Source of the DNA: Porticoccus sp.
GTDB lineage: Bacteria; Pseudomonadota; Gammaproteobacteria; Pseudomonadales; Porticoccaceae
Assembly (NCBI GenBank): GCA_011049795.1
Contig: DRHD01000371.1
Span: 1-5,390 of the forward strand
Direction: 5' to 3'
DNA length: 5,390 nucleotides
The position numbers were made by a program, and so were the translations under genes. A model generated the notes under the pieces. It made no database searches and was not told the DNA's origin. It saw only the letters and a program-made list of their open reading frames with translations. Every line of letters starts with the position of its first letter. Position 1 is the stretch's first letter. Below, piece by piece: positions 1-5,390 of the stretch.

Positions 1-25
1 ATAGTACATAAATTTTAACTGAGAC

Positions 26-105
26 ATAGCCAGTCCGAAACTTGAGCATCACCGTTAGGCACCTTGAAACTTATTGATAGCGGTACAGTATGTAGGGCTG
101 GCTAT
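26..105 (+). repeat. Inverted repeat, 11-bp arms 58 bases apart, in the leader
   Basis: ATAGCCAGTCC at 26-36 can pair with GGGCTGGCTAT at 95-105: eight exact outer pairs, then one G-U wobble in RNA, then two more G-C pairs. The right arm ends 18 bases before the ribosome site of the first gene. In a transcript starting upstream this would close a long stem around 58 bases and could influence translation of the first gene; as DNA it could be a spaced binding site. Function is inferred only. Confidence 0.45.
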
Positions 106-122
106 TTCTACAAACAGAAAGC

Positions 123-127
123 GAGGT
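123..127 (+). promoter_or_regulatory. Ribosome binding site GAGGT that sets the start of the MazZ-like gene
   Basis: GAGGT lies three bases before the ATG at 131, close but workable spacing. The frame is open further upstream to a TTG at 74, but that codon has no Shine-Dalgarno sequence, and the family-like N-terminus (TNPKDALG) starts just after the ATG at 131. This site therefore favours 131 as the start. Confidence 0.6.
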
Positions 128-130
128 AAT

Positions 131-1159
131 ATGGATAAGAAAGCCACTAACCCTAAAGATGCCTTGGGTATAAAAAAGGCACCACTCCACTTGGTACCTA
201 CTGGGCCACTCTATGAAGTAGGGCTGGCAATGCTGGAAGGTGGGCGTAAGTATGGTGCACACAATTATCGTGCTGTAGGCACACGGGCATCAGTGTACTA
301 TGACGCTGCCTTGAGACACATAAATCAATGGTGGGAAGGCGAAGATATTGATGCTGTCAGCGGCATACATCACCTTATGAAAGCCGCTGCCTGCCTGTTC
401 GTGCAGCGTGATAGCCAGATGATGGGCAATGATGTAGATGATCGCCCAGTTAAGTATACTGACGGGCTGTGCATGGACAAGTTAAATGAGGCTGCTTCAA
501 AGTTAGTCGAAAGCTACAAGGAATGTGCTAAACCGTTCACTGAAAAAACAAAGATAAGTGAGCCGGGTATAAACGTAACCCGCATTCCAGTAAACGCTAA
601 GCTATGCCGTTTCGCAGATGATCTGCCTTCAGGCGGTCACATGGTAGAGTTCTGTACTTGTTGTGAGTGCGGTATTCGTCTTATGGGGTCAAATACGGAT
701 GAGACATACGGTGGCTTTCGTATTAAAAGGCCGCAGGATGAATGCAAAGGCTGGTATGTACTTAGGCAGACTGCAACCATAGCTGAGTTCCTGCACAAAG
801 ATTTTGAAACTCATGGTGGTACAGGATACGATCTAGACAAGCATGGGCCGGGTGAAGCACCAGGCTACTACATGACCAAGCAGGAAGCTCGTAAGGCCAT
901 TGATGCATTCAACGATAAACCGGTGTATTCAGTCACAAGGTTTAAGTGTGACTCAAGCTTGATATACGGTTACTGGTATGCTAGCAAAGCACCGCGTAGT
1001 GGTCGGGGCAGTTATCTGTATCCAGATCTTAAATGGTATAGCCGTGCCAAAAATGGTAATTCAGACTACCGTAATGGTGCTTACCATCTCACCAAGCAGA
1101 TAGCACAGGCATACTTGGATGCATACCTTGAGCAGGAGAAACAGCAATGCGGCAGTTGA
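131..1159 (+). CDS. MazZ-like dATP/dGTP diphosphohydrolase with a long C-terminal extension
   Basis: This 342-residue protein has two parts. Residues 1-106 match the dATP/dGTP diphosphohydrolase N-terminal family (formerly DUF5664), which in 2-aminoadenine phages is MazZ and cleaves dATP/dGTP to the monophosphates plus pyrophosphate. Recognisable landmarks are NPKDALG (7-13), EGGRKYG (36-42), the acidic WWEGED (67-72) and GIHHLMKAAACL (78-89), giving the helical, acidic-residue metal site expected of MazG-like enzymes. Residues 107-342 are not part of that family as I know it: they hold a cysteine cluster CTCCEC (175-180) and two related aromatic-rich repeats (about 207-260 and 280-332). The next gene begins inside its last codons. 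The N-terminal assignment is fairly secure; dATP/dGTP preference is from the family, and the C-terminal function is unknown. Members of this family also occur in phages with ordinary DNA. Confidence 0.8.
   Translation: MDKKATNPKDALGIKKAPLHLVPTGPLYEVGLAMLEGGRKYGAHNYRAVGTRASVYYDAALRHINQWWEGEDIDAVSGIHHLMKAAACLFVQRDSQMMGNDVDDRPVKYTDGLCMDKLNEAASKLVESYKECAKPFTEKTKISEPGINVTRIPVNAKLCRFADDLPSGGHMVEFCTCCECGIRLMGSNTDETYGGFRIKRPQDECKGWYVLRQTATIAEFLHKDFETHGGTGYDLDKHGPGEAPGYYMTKQEARKAIDAFNDKPVYSVTRFKCDSSLIYGYWYASKAPRSGRGSYLYPDLKWYSRAKNGNSDYRNGAYHLTKQIAQAYLDAYLEQEKQQCGS
749..1126 (+). repeat. Two tandem homologous modules within the MazZ-like protein C-terminus
   Basis: Module 1 (about 749-910) ends in GYYMTKQEARKAIDAF and module 2 (about 968-1126) ends in GAYHLTKQIAQAYLDAY, 72 residues apart. 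Both start with a Gly/Trp/Tyr-rich strand (GWYV; GYWYA). At DNA level the two share ACCAAGCAG at 875-883 and 1091-1099. The pattern suggests an old internal duplication of a small strand-plus-helix module, possibly a nucleic-acid or ligand binding unit; the role is not known. Confidence 0.55.
1134..1138 (+). promoter_or_regulatory. Ribosome binding site AGGAG for the 31-residue membrane protein
   Basis: A perfect AGGAG sits inside the last codons of the upstream gene, eight bases before the ATG at 1147. It is among the best-placed sites in the window and is the main reason, with the hydrophobic product, for calling the very short gene that follows. Confidence 0.7.
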
Positions 1160-1242
1160 TACCTTACGTCCTTTACGCTATCGGTAGTGCGTGCTACCTG
1201 GCTGGATCACTGATGGTTATAGTGGAGAAACTAAAACAATGA
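1147..1242 (+). CDS. Small single-span membrane protein (31 residues)
   Basis: The product begins MRQLIPYVLYAIGSACYLAG and continues as a hydrophobic helix to about residue 26, then ends with the charged tail EKLKQ. Residues 4-26 are long enough for one membrane span. Alanines 11, 15 and 19 are spaced four apart, with G13 and G20 nearby, a small-residue face that often supports helix-helix packing. The start overlaps the upstream gene by 13 bases and the stop overlaps the next start as ATGA, with a strong AGGAG in front. It fills an otherwise empty 79-base gap exactly, strong evidence that it is real. Short one-span proteins of this style are common in phage early regions. Function is unknown; an inner-membrane location is inferred. 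Confidence 0.75.
   Translation: MRQLIPYVLYAIGSACYLAGSLMVIVEKLKQ
1224..1227 (+). promoter_or_regulatory. Ribosome binding site GGAG that fixes the start at 1239
   Basis: GGAG lies 11 bases before the ATG at 1239. The longer open frame starting at 1191 has no comparable site and would prepend 16 residues unlike the family's N-terminal strand. The 1239 start also gives the ATGA overlap with the small membrane protein. Confidence 0.6.
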
Positions 1243-1646
1243 ACAAGCTAAGAGTATATATAAGCCATTCCATACGTGGGATAAAAGGTTCAGAAGCTAC
1301 ACATGATGAGATGTCGGCCAACAACGCCAAGGCGATAGAGTTCTGCCAAGAGCTTAAAGTTGGCTGTCCCGACGTGGATTTCTATTGCCCGGCTGAGCAT
1401 GATGAGTTCGTGTCACTCGCTTACGAGAATGAAATTCTAACTGATGTACAAATCCTTGAGATAGATTGCCGCATAATCAATGATCGCCATCTGATGCTGG
1501 CTTGGGAACCGGACAAGCACACGTCTAACGGCATGATGGTCGAGTTAGTGCACGCTGCTATAGCTGGTGTGGAAATAGCAGTAGTTAAGACAGTGGATCA
1601 GGCAGTAAAGGTTATCAATGCAGTACAGCTTAGGAGATTAAGATGA
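1239..1646 (+). CDS. Nucleoside 2-deoxyribosyltransferase-like protein
   Basis: This 135-residue protein has the layout of the nucleoside 2-deoxyribosyltransferase (Ndt)/DUF4406 fold: an opening strand RVYISHSIRG (5-14), a helix with NNAKAIEFCQEL (28-39), FYCPAEHDEF (48-57), a Cys-Arg-Ile-Ile segment (77-80), the aspartate-bearing WEPDKHTSNG (89-98), then GMMVELVHAA (98-107). E102 in the last motif matches the position of the catalytic glutamate in Ndt enzymes. Members transfer 2-deoxyribose between bases or hydrolyse deoxynucleoside monophosphates. Its place between the dNTP diphosphohydrolase and the phosphoesterase fits salvage or removal of deoxynucleotides. The exact reaction cannot be told from sequence; fold membership is more secure than activity. 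Cytoplasmic, with no signal or membrane segment. Confidence 0.7.
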   Translation: MNKLRVYISHSIRGIKGSEATHDEMSANNAKAIEFCQELKVGCPDVDFYCPAEHDEFVSLAYENEILTDVQILEIDCRIINDRHLMLAWEPDKHTSNGMMVELVHAAIAGVEIAVVKTVDQAVKVINAVQLRRLR

Positions 1647-2335
1647 GGGTATTAGCAATAGGTGATCTACACAATCCGTGGGACAGACGTGGTTATCGTG
1701 CATTCTGTCAAGATCTATACTATGAGTGGGACTGTGATACTGTTGTATTCATGGGTGACATTGTGGATTTACACGCCATATCGTTTCACCAGGCAGAACC
1801 TGGATGTCCAGGCCCATTAGAGGAGTACGAGTTAGCATTGGCGGCGGTCCAGAGGTGGTATAGTGTTTTCTCGAAGGCTAAGGTATGTCTGGGCAACCAC
1901 GATATGCGAGTTATACGGCGTGCCAAGAGTGTTGGTATCCCGGATATATTCATCAGGAAACATTCACAGGTATGGAAAACACCTGGATGGAAGTGGGCCA
2001 AAAGCTTTATCATCGACGATGTATATTACTACCACGGCACAGGGCAGGGTGGCAAGTATCCAGCATCTAATGCGGTGGGCAAGATGCTAATGTCATGCGT
2101 ATTGGGCCACAATCATACAGCTTCAGGTGTTAAGTTTTTTGCTAATCCTAACAGGCGTATATTTGCATGTGATACTGGTTGTGGTATCGACGACAAACAG
2201 ATGGCCTTTGCTTATGCCGATGATAACAAACAGCGTAGTATACTTAGTGCTGCTGTTATCATTGATGGCATACCCTATGTAGAACCAATGTCCTGTGGTA
2301 AGGGTGAGAAGTATCACGATAGTAAATTTAAGTAG
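1643..2335 (+). CDS. Calcineurin-like metallophosphoesterase
   Basis: This 230-residue protein carries the complete set of metallophosphoesterase metal-ligand motifs in order: DLH (D8, H10), GDIVD (D39), GNHD (N85, H86, D87), a lone histidine in YHG (H131) and GHNH (H156, H158). Two-metal enzymes of this family hydrolyse phosphomonoesters or phosphodiesters; phage members include nucleotide phosphatases and DNA-end processing enzymes, and sequence alone does not separate these. Length is normal for a single-domain member. The ATG at 1643 overlaps the previous stop as ATGA and is preceded by AGGAG six bases upstream. As all ligands are present it should be active. In this operon, acting on deoxynucleotide monophosphates or processing DNA are both plausible. 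It is not an HD-domain DatZ. Confidence 0.85.
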   Translation: MRVLAIGDLHNPWDRRGYRAFCQDLYYEWDCDTVVFMGDIVDLHAISFHQAEPGCPGPLEEYELALAAVQRWYSVFSKAKVCLGNHDMRVIRRAKSVGIPDIFIRKHSQVWKTPGWKWAKSFIIDDVYYYHGTGQGGKYPASNAVGKMLMSCVLGHNHTASGVKFFANPNRRIFACDTGCGIDDKQMAFAYADDNKQRSILSAAVIIDGIPYVEPMSCGKGEKYHDSKFK

Positions 2336-2343
2336 GAAATGAC

Positions 2344-2550
2344 ATGAGCGTTAAGAAAATAGTATGTGATGAATGTAAAGAAAAAATGACTCACAGACAA
2401 CCTCAGTTTAAGGATCACGGATGGGCGGGAATATCACCTTGTGAAGTATTAGTTAAGTTCACTGTGAATCATAATACACGCAATGAGTTGGATATCTGCG
2501 ATGCATGTGCTATAAAAGCAATCAAGAAAACAGCAAAGGAGCTAAAATGA
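2344..2550 (+). CDS. Small double CxxC (zinc-ribbon-like) protein
   Basis: The 68-residue product has CDEC (C8, C11) near its start and CDAC (C52, C55) near its end, the spacing expected for two knuckles of one zinc ribbon, plus a lysine-rich tail (KAIKKTAKELK). A ribosome site AGGA overlaps the preceding stop codon and lies six bases before the ATG. It ends in an ATGA overlap with the next gene. Zinc binding is a good inference; the partner (nucleic acid or protein) is unknown and I recognise no named family. Confidence 0.7.
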   Translation: MSVKKIVCDECKEKMTHRQPQFKDHGWAGISPCEVLVKFTVNHNTRNELDICDACAIKAIKKTAKELK

Positions 2551-3020
2551 CAGAAGAAAACCTTAAAGAATTGCGTAAGCAGATAACAGTGGTGTTCAGA
2601 AAGTTTTCTGTAAACCCGCATCACACACCGCTTAAGCGTGAACAGGATTGCAACCTGATGGGTCGGTTTATAGACAAGCTCAATAGCAGTGAGTTTGATA
2701 CAGGTAGTCTGCCCTACTTTTCCAAGACTGGGCTGGCTGCTAAGCCGAGTAAGGTAGAGTGCGTGTTCGCATTGGCGTGCAGCGTAGTGCTTAGCTACTG
2801 GGCGATAGCACATCCTCAAGACGGCGTAGACCATGAATTATCTGGATGTTATGAGAATAATCTCAAGGGGCACATTGCCAGGCTCAATAAGGTATACAAC
2901 GAGTTCGACAAGCTCAAACTCCTGGGTGACGCAAAGGGTTACTGCCTGTTCGAGTCGCAGAGGGAGGATCTATATGGGAGCAAAGAAAGCAAACCGGAGA
3001 ATGAGGTACAAGTAGGATGA
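2547..3020 (+). CDS. Conserved-looking phage protein of unknown function (157 residues)
   Basis: I do not recognise this protein. The start at 2547 is chosen over the upstream TTG at 2505 because AGGAG at 2537-2541 is five bases upstream and the ATG overlaps the previous stop as ATGA. The N-terminus is charged and probably helical (residues 1-20). Residues 70-88 are moderately hydrophobic (ECVFALACSVVLSYWAIA), either a buried helix or a weak membrane segment. The C-terminal part is helical and rich in lysine and acidic residues. It contains no visible catalytic motif. Base composition is among the most G+C-rich of the window near 2761-2820, in sharp contrast to the next gene. Confidence 0.7.
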   Translation: MTEENLKELRKQITVVFRKFSVNPHHTPLKREQDCNLMGRFIDKLNSSEFDTGSLPYFSKTGLAAKPSKVECVFALACSVVLSYWAIAHPQDGVDHELSGCYENNLKGHIARLNKVYNEFDKLKLLGDAKGYCLFESQREDLYGSKESKPENEVQVG

Positions 3021-3676
3021 AAGATCTAGCTGATAGAATGAAACGATATGAGTTTATCACCAGGCACTATCTAACCAGAAGGAGTCCTATAATTATAAGA
3101 TTAGATGGCAAATGTTTCCACACCCTAACAAGAAATTGTAATAGGCCATTTGATCAGTCTTTCATAGACTCGATGGTTTTATCAGCCAAAGAAACTTGTA
3201 GAGAAATTCAAGGATTCAAGCTAGCATTTATTCAGTCTGATGAAGTTAATATTCTCGTCACGGACTATGATGAGCTAAACACTCAAGGTTGGTTTGATTA
3301 TAACATCTCAAAAATATTGAGTATTTCAGCAGGAATGATGTCAGTATATTTTTCAGAAAATTTTGAAAATTCAGGTATTTTTGATAGTCGAGTATTTAAT
3401 ATACCGAAAGAAGACATTAGTAATTACTTTGTGTGGAGGGCTAAAGACTGGGCGAGAAATTCATTAAATATGTACGCCCAAAGTTTTTTCAGCCACAAAG
3501 AATTAATGAATAAACATTCTTCTGCGGTGCATGAGATGTTGCACGCCATTGGAAAAAACTGGGCAATAGATTTGCCGGGCCAACACCGGAATGGTACTTG
3601 GTTCACCAAGGATGAATGTGAAATATATACTATTTTACCTGATTATCAAGAGATAGAATATTTATGGACAAAGTAA
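3017..3676 (+). CDS. Thg1-like protein: 3'-5' nucleotidyltransferase (tRNA-His guanylyltransferase family)
   Basis: The 219-residue protein shows the family signatures in order: IIIRLDGKCFH (25-35) with metal ligand D30, NRPFD (42-46), AFIQSDEVNIL (70-80) with metal ligand D75 and E76, FDSRVF (122-127), and NYFVWRAKDWARNSL (136-150). Thg1 enzymes add nucleotides in the 3'-5' direction: eukaryotic Thg1 adds G-1 to tRNA-His, whereas bacterial and archaeal Thg1-like proteins repair 5'-truncated tRNAs on a template. It is shorter than human Thg1 and lacks a recognisable eukaryotic HINNLYN motif, so it fits the Thg1-like repair group better. Both catalytic aspartates are present. The start overlaps the previous stop (ATGA) and the end overlaps the polymerase start by 13 bases. 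The gene is strikingly A+T-rich compared with its neighbours, suggesting transfer. The substrate in this phage is unknown. Confidence 0.88.
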   Translation: MKDLADRMKRYEFITRHYLTRRSPIIIRLDGKCFHTLTRNCNRPFDQSFIDSMVLSAKETCREIQGFKLAFIQSDEVNILVTDYDELNTQGWFDYNISKILSISAGMMSVYFSENFENSGIFDSRVFNIPKEDISNYFVWRAKDWARNSLNMYAQSFFSHKELMNKHSSAVHEMLHAIGKNWAIDLPGQHRNGTWFTKDECEIYTILPDYQEIEYLWTK

Positions 3677-5390
3677 TTCAAATACTATCTGACATAGGCT
3701 GGCCGACTGATGTGTTGACCATTGACTTTGAGACCTACTTCGATACGGAGTACACTCTTAAGAAGATGGGCATAGCACAATACGTAGCTGACTCCAGGTT
3801 TGAGTTCACTGGTCTAGGACTCCAAATCAACGATGAACAGCCAAGATTCGTACCTGGTTCGCGTGTAGAGGCTACAATAGATAGACTGGTAAACAGGTTC
3901 GGTGTATTGTTTGCTGGTTGTACCACAGTGGCAAAGAACAATAAGTTCGACATGCTCATCCTGGCTGAAAAGTTCGGCATCTACCCAGAGTATCCGCTTG
4001 ATATTGAAGATCTGTCACGGTACTATGATAGCAGGATGAGCCAGAAGCTTAAAGATCTGGCCAAGATGTTCAAGCTCCAGCCAAAGGGTGACACTATGCA
4101 GTTCAAGGGACTGCATGATAAGGATATGTCACCCGAACAACGTAGGGCCATGAGAGAATATTGTTTAGGAGATATCAAAAATGAAGTTGCGTTGCTTGAA
4201 ATTCTTTTACCGAATCTGAATAATCCTGGCGTTGAACTTGACTTGGCCCGGCATACGCTTAACTTGTATCTTAAGCCGATACTCAACTTGGATATACCAC
4301 AAGCTGTGCAGATTGCGGTACGGATGGAGACAGCACTATCAGAAGACCTTCGGAAAGTGGCCTGGGTCTTAAAGCATAGGACTAAACTGAAACCTAACAT
4401 ACCTAAAATCCTGCGTGCCAAGAAAATGTTCCCGGTGTTGTTGCAAGACTGTCTGGATGCAGTAGGTGAATGTGAGAGAGTACCTATGAAAAAGGGTAAG
4501 AACAACATGATACCTGCTACTGCTAAAGATGATCCTGCGTTCCGGTTGCTGCTGGTGCATAAGGATGACAAGGTGAGAAATCTATGCCGGGCTAAAAGTG
4601 CCTGTTCAAGTTGGGCACTGCATCAGAAGAAAGTACAACGTATGATCATAGAGGCCGAGTGCTGCAATGGCAAGCTCAGGATACCGTTTAAGTATCATGG
4701 AGCACACACGGGTCGTTGGTCCGGTACCGGTGGCTGGAATCCGTTGAATCTGGGTGGTAAGGGCAGAGGCAATCCCATTCATCCATTGATAGGACAAGTT
4801 CGTAACACGCTGGTAGCACCGGATGGTTATATGTTGGTAGTTGTTGATAGTGCACAGATCGAGGCACGTGAGTTAGCCTGGGTTGCACATCAGGAAGATT
4901 TAATAAGGGGCTTTGCAAATGGTGAAGATATCTATAGTGCATTCGCTGAAAAGTTATTTCAAGCAAAAGTTTGGAAACCAAGCGAGAAAGAATCGGAAAC
5001 TCCTGAAGGCAAAGAAGCTGGTATTAGAAGAGGCTTTGGGAAAGATGCCATACTCGGATGCGGTTATGGAATGGGAACTGATACCTTTTATGAGCGTTGC
5101 AGGCAAAACGATTCTCTACGTGTCCTCTTCGATGATGGAACGTACGATAGAAATTTCATTGATAGACTTATCAAAACTTACCGTACCAGATATACTGATA
5201 TCACCGCTTTTTGGACAGAAATTAACCGATGCTTCAGACTGCCCACCAAATACTCTAACCAGCAAACAGTCTACAAGATATCCGAGACCGCCGGTCTCAC
5301 GTTTAATCGGAGTGGGTCTACTACCAGAATGCTTCTCCCATCAGGCAGAGTGATGGACTATCGTAATGCAATAGTGTCACCCAAGAATGA
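3664..5390 (+). CDS. Family A DNA polymerase with 3'-5' exonuclease, C-terminus cut by the window edge
   Basis: The frame is open for 575 codons to the window end. The first ATG after the in-frame stop at 3640 is at 3664, with a modest AAGAGA site ten bases upstream. There is no 5'-3' exonuclease domain. The proofreading domain comes first: IDFET (D21, E23), NNKFD (D96) and YCLGD (Y166, D170). After a thumb region comes HTGRWSG (348-354) with NPLNL (359-363), then polymerase motif A DSAQIEAR (D395, E400) and motif B with R457, K461 and Y469 in GCGYGMG. Motif C (HDE) should lie beyond the edge. The position equal to E. coli Phe762 is Leu465. It is likely the phage replicative polymerase; it resembles the DpoZ-style PolA of 2-aminoadenine phages, but that identity is not shown. 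The coupling to the Thg1-like gene is by a 13-base overlap. Confidence 0.9.
   Translation, partial: MDKVIQILSDIGWPTDVLTIDFETYFDTEYTLKKMGIAQYVADSRFEFTGLGLQINDEQPRFVPGSRVEATIDRLVNRFGVLFAGCTTVAKNNKFDMLILAEKFGIYPEYPLDIEDLSRYYDSRMSQKLKDLAKMFKLQPKGDTMQFKGLHDKDMSPEQRRAMREYCLGDIKNEVALLEILLPNLNNPGVELDLARHTLNLYLKPILNLDIPQAVQIAVRMETALSEDLRKVAWVLKHRTKLKPNIPKILRAKKMFPVLLQDCLDAVGECERVPMKKGKNNMIPATAKDDPAFRLLLVHKDDKVRNLCRAKSACSSWALHQKKVQRMIIEAECCNGKLRIPFKYHGAHTGRWSGTGGWNPLNLGGKGRGNPIHPLIGQVRNTLVAPDGYMLVVVDSAQIEARELAWVAHQEDLIRGFANGEDIYSAFAEKLFQAKVWKPSEKESETPEGKEAGIRRGFGKDAILGCGYGMGTDTFYERCRQNDSLRVLFDDGTYDRNFIDRLIKTYRTRYTDITAFWTEINRCFRLPTKYSNQQTVYKISETAGLTFNRSGSTTRMLLPSGRVMDYRNAIVSPKN

Larger units (their letters stand above)
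1..130. other. Non-coding leader upstream of the first gene
   Basis: All three forward frames carry several stop codons here and no credible gene tail enters from the left, so the stretch looks like an intergenic leader. It contains the inverted repeat at 26-36/95-105 and the ribosome site of the first gene. I looked for a sigma70-type promoter. The best pair is TTGAAA at 64-69 with TATGTA at 89-94, but the 19-base spacing and weak -10 make it unconvincing, so no promoter is called. No tRNA or terminator is seen. Confidence 0.6.

Noticed and set aside
64..129. Possible 21-codon TTG-start frame ending just before the first gene
   Set aside because: The start codon is weak, the AGG in front is minimal, and the product shows no feature; its stop merely coincides with the ribosome site of the real gene.
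1799..1812. Perfect short palindrome CCTGGA-TG-TCCAGG
   Set aside because: It is within the phosphoesterase coding region, the two-base gap cannot form a full hairpin loop, and no second copy was seen; likely codon chance.
2469..2834. A 121-codon minus-strand frame opposite the zinc-ribbon-like and unknown genes
   Set aside because: The forward genes have ribosome sites and linked overlaps through this stretch; the reverse frame has no motif or operon context.
3363..3400. Promoter-like A+T-rich stretch inside the Thg1-like gene (TTGAAA followed by TATTTA)
   Set aside because: The gap between the two boxes is 24 bases, too long for a sigma70 promoter, and A+T-rich sequence produces such matches by chance.
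4023..4571. A 182-codon open frame on the minus strand inside the polymerase gene
   Set aside because: It lies wholly opposite the well-supported polymerase, whose exonuclease and polymerase motifs flank it in an unbroken frame. Its product is low-complexity and serine-rich, as expected of an antisense shadow, with no recognisable motif.
4913..5353. A 146-codon forward frame overlapping polymerase motif B
   Set aside because: It is out of frame with the polymerase, which keeps conserved motif B residues across the same bases. No ribosome site or family match supports it.
1..5390. Avoidance of GATC or BglII (AGATCT) sites as a sign of restriction escape
   Set aside because: Both are present many times, for example AGATCT near 1024, 1713, 3022, 4009 and 4050, so no avoidance is apparent.
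1..5390. CRISPR arrays, tRNA genes, insertion sequences, att sites
   Set aside because: No regularly spaced repeats, cloverleaf-like segment, transposase motif or terminal inverted repeats were found on either strand by eye.

Overview
This 5.4 kb window reads as part of the nucleotide-metabolism and replication module of a tailed bacteriophage (or a prophage close to one). The reasons are tight same-strand packing, stop/start overlaps at nearly every junction, several small proteins of unknown function, and a phage-type set of enzymes: a MazZ-like dATP/dGTP diphosphohydrolase, a 2-deoxyribosyltransferase-like protein, a metallophosphoesterase and a family A DNA polymerase without a 5'-3' exonuclease domain. 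No structural, lysis or integration gene is visible. The strong AGGAG-type ribosome sites suit a bacterial host, but the host cannot be named from this sequence.

Layout, all on the + strand. Bases 1-130 are a non-coding leader holding an 11-bp inverted repeat. Next come the MazZ-like gene with a long extra C-terminal part (131-1159), a 31-residue single-span membrane protein (1147-1242), a nucleoside 2-deoxyribosyltransferase-like protein (1239-1646), a calcineurin-like phosphoesterase (1643-2335), a 68-residue double CxxC protein (2344-2550), a 157-residue protein I do not recognise (2547-3020), a Thg1-like 3'-5' nucleotidyltransferase (3017-3676), and a family A DNA polymerase that starts at 3664 and runs off the right edge. 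The polymerase frame is open from 3664 to 5390. Seven of the eight genes touch or overlap the next one, four of these junctions by the ATGA four-base overlap, so the block looks like one translationally coupled transcript.

Taken together, the genes suggest control of the deoxynucleotide pool feeding a phage polymerase. The pairing of a MazZ-type diphosphohydrolase with an exonuclease-bearing PolA resembles part of the gene set of phages that replace adenine with 2-aminoadenine (Z), but the decisive genes purZ and datZ are not in the window, so this remains a hypothesis. The most unusual element is the Thg1-like gene. It encodes a reverse-direction (3'-5') nucleotide-adding enzyme, is markedly richer in A+T than its neighbours, and overlaps the start of the forward DNA polymerase gene. 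It looks like a recent acquisition inserted into, and now coupled with, the replication operon.
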